NCBI GenBank assembly: GCA_964587815.1
Contig: CAZPMH010000022.1
Location: 1 to 32,936, forward strand
Direction: 5' to 3'
Origin: UBA1672 sp964587815
Lineage (GTDB): Bacteria; Pseudomonadota; Alphaproteobacteria; Micavibrionales; Micavibrionaceae
Length of the DNA: 32,936 nt
Shown: piece after piece, positions 32,882 to 32,936 of the stretch
How positions within the stretch are numbered: position 1 is the stretch's first letter
Layout of the letters: each line of letters opens with the position of its first letter
Made by a program: the position numbers and the translations under genes
The notes under the pieces: model-generated
The model's input: only the letters and a program-made list of their open reading frames with translations
Databases searched by the model: none
What the model was told of the DNA's origin: nothing

Positions 32882-32936
32882 TTATTCCACAATTTTGGCG
32901 ACGACGCCTGCGCCGACTGTGCGGCCGCCTTCGCGG
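32882..32936 (-). CDS. tuf: Elongation factor Tu, C-terminal end only
   Basis: Only the last 17 codons and the stop are in the window: REGGRTVGAGVVAKIVE. This is the near-universal C-terminus of EF-Tu, the GTPase that brings aminoacyl-tRNA to the ribosome. The rest lies beyond the right edge. It is followed by its own terminator, so it is not co-transcribed with secE-nusG here. Confidence 0.95.
   Translation of the reverse strand, partial: REGGRTVGAGVVAKIVE

Noticed and set aside
1..32936. CRISPR arrays or other regularly spaced repeats
   Set aside because: No repeated units with regular spacers were seen; the only notable direct repeats are the tRNA-derived pair and the 11-bp tandem repeat.

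Overview
The window looks like the chromosome of an alphaproteobacterium of moderate GC, possibly near the Micavibrio/Rhodospirillales lineages. The evidence is a eukaryotic-like NADP isocitrate dehydrogenase, an alphaproteobacterial elongator tRNA-Met(CAU), a glycine cleavage operon with split GcvPA/GcvPB, and an alpha/beta hydrolase next to a cysteine desulfurase. The genus is inference only. No gap longer than 300 bases lacks a gene, and I see no CRISPR array, transposase or integrase.

Layout. 1-5.0 kb: the N-terminal part of an AsmA/YhdP-like envelope protein (minus), peroxiredoxin Bcp (plus), an alpha/beta hydrolase (minus), then a plus-strand cysteine desulfurase, 2Fe-2S ferredoxin and Dabb-domain protein. 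5.0-9.9 kb: a TsaE-like P-loop protein (plus), then minus-strand LOG-like and isochorismatase-like proteins, a small hypothetical protein, icd and a trypsin-like protease. 10.0-11.4 kb: mnmA and tRNA-Met.

11.38-14.92 kb: a probable integrated element. The 3' half of tRNA-Met, from the anticodon through CCA, is repeated 3.49 kb downstream (41 of 44 bases identical). Between the copies lie only a small acidic protein and a 954-residue protein. The N-terminus of the large protein resembles BECR-type RNase toxin domains, and its stop codon lies inside the downstream repeat. No recombinase is present.

14.9-25.9 kb, all minus strand: a lipoprotein; a three-gene set of RimK-like ATP-grasp ligase, inactive transglutaminase fused to seven transmembrane helices, and retropepsin-like protease; a soluble REC-HisKA-HATPase-REC hybrid kinase; a secreted beta-helix-like protein overlapping a CPA2 antiporter; and an 1108-residue protein. 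I read this last one as a highly diverged phosphoenolpyruvate carboxylase homologue that keeps the fold motifs but has lost several catalytic residues.

26.1-32.9 kb, all minus strand: the end of tuf, a secreted hypothetical protein, gcvT-gcvH-gcvPA-(membrane-anchored hypothetical)-gcvPB, then secE-nusG. The usual tuf-trpT-secE-nusG-rplK order is interrupted: the gcv operon sits between tuf and secE, no tRNA-Trp is visible, and nusG ends at a terminator rather than running into rplK.
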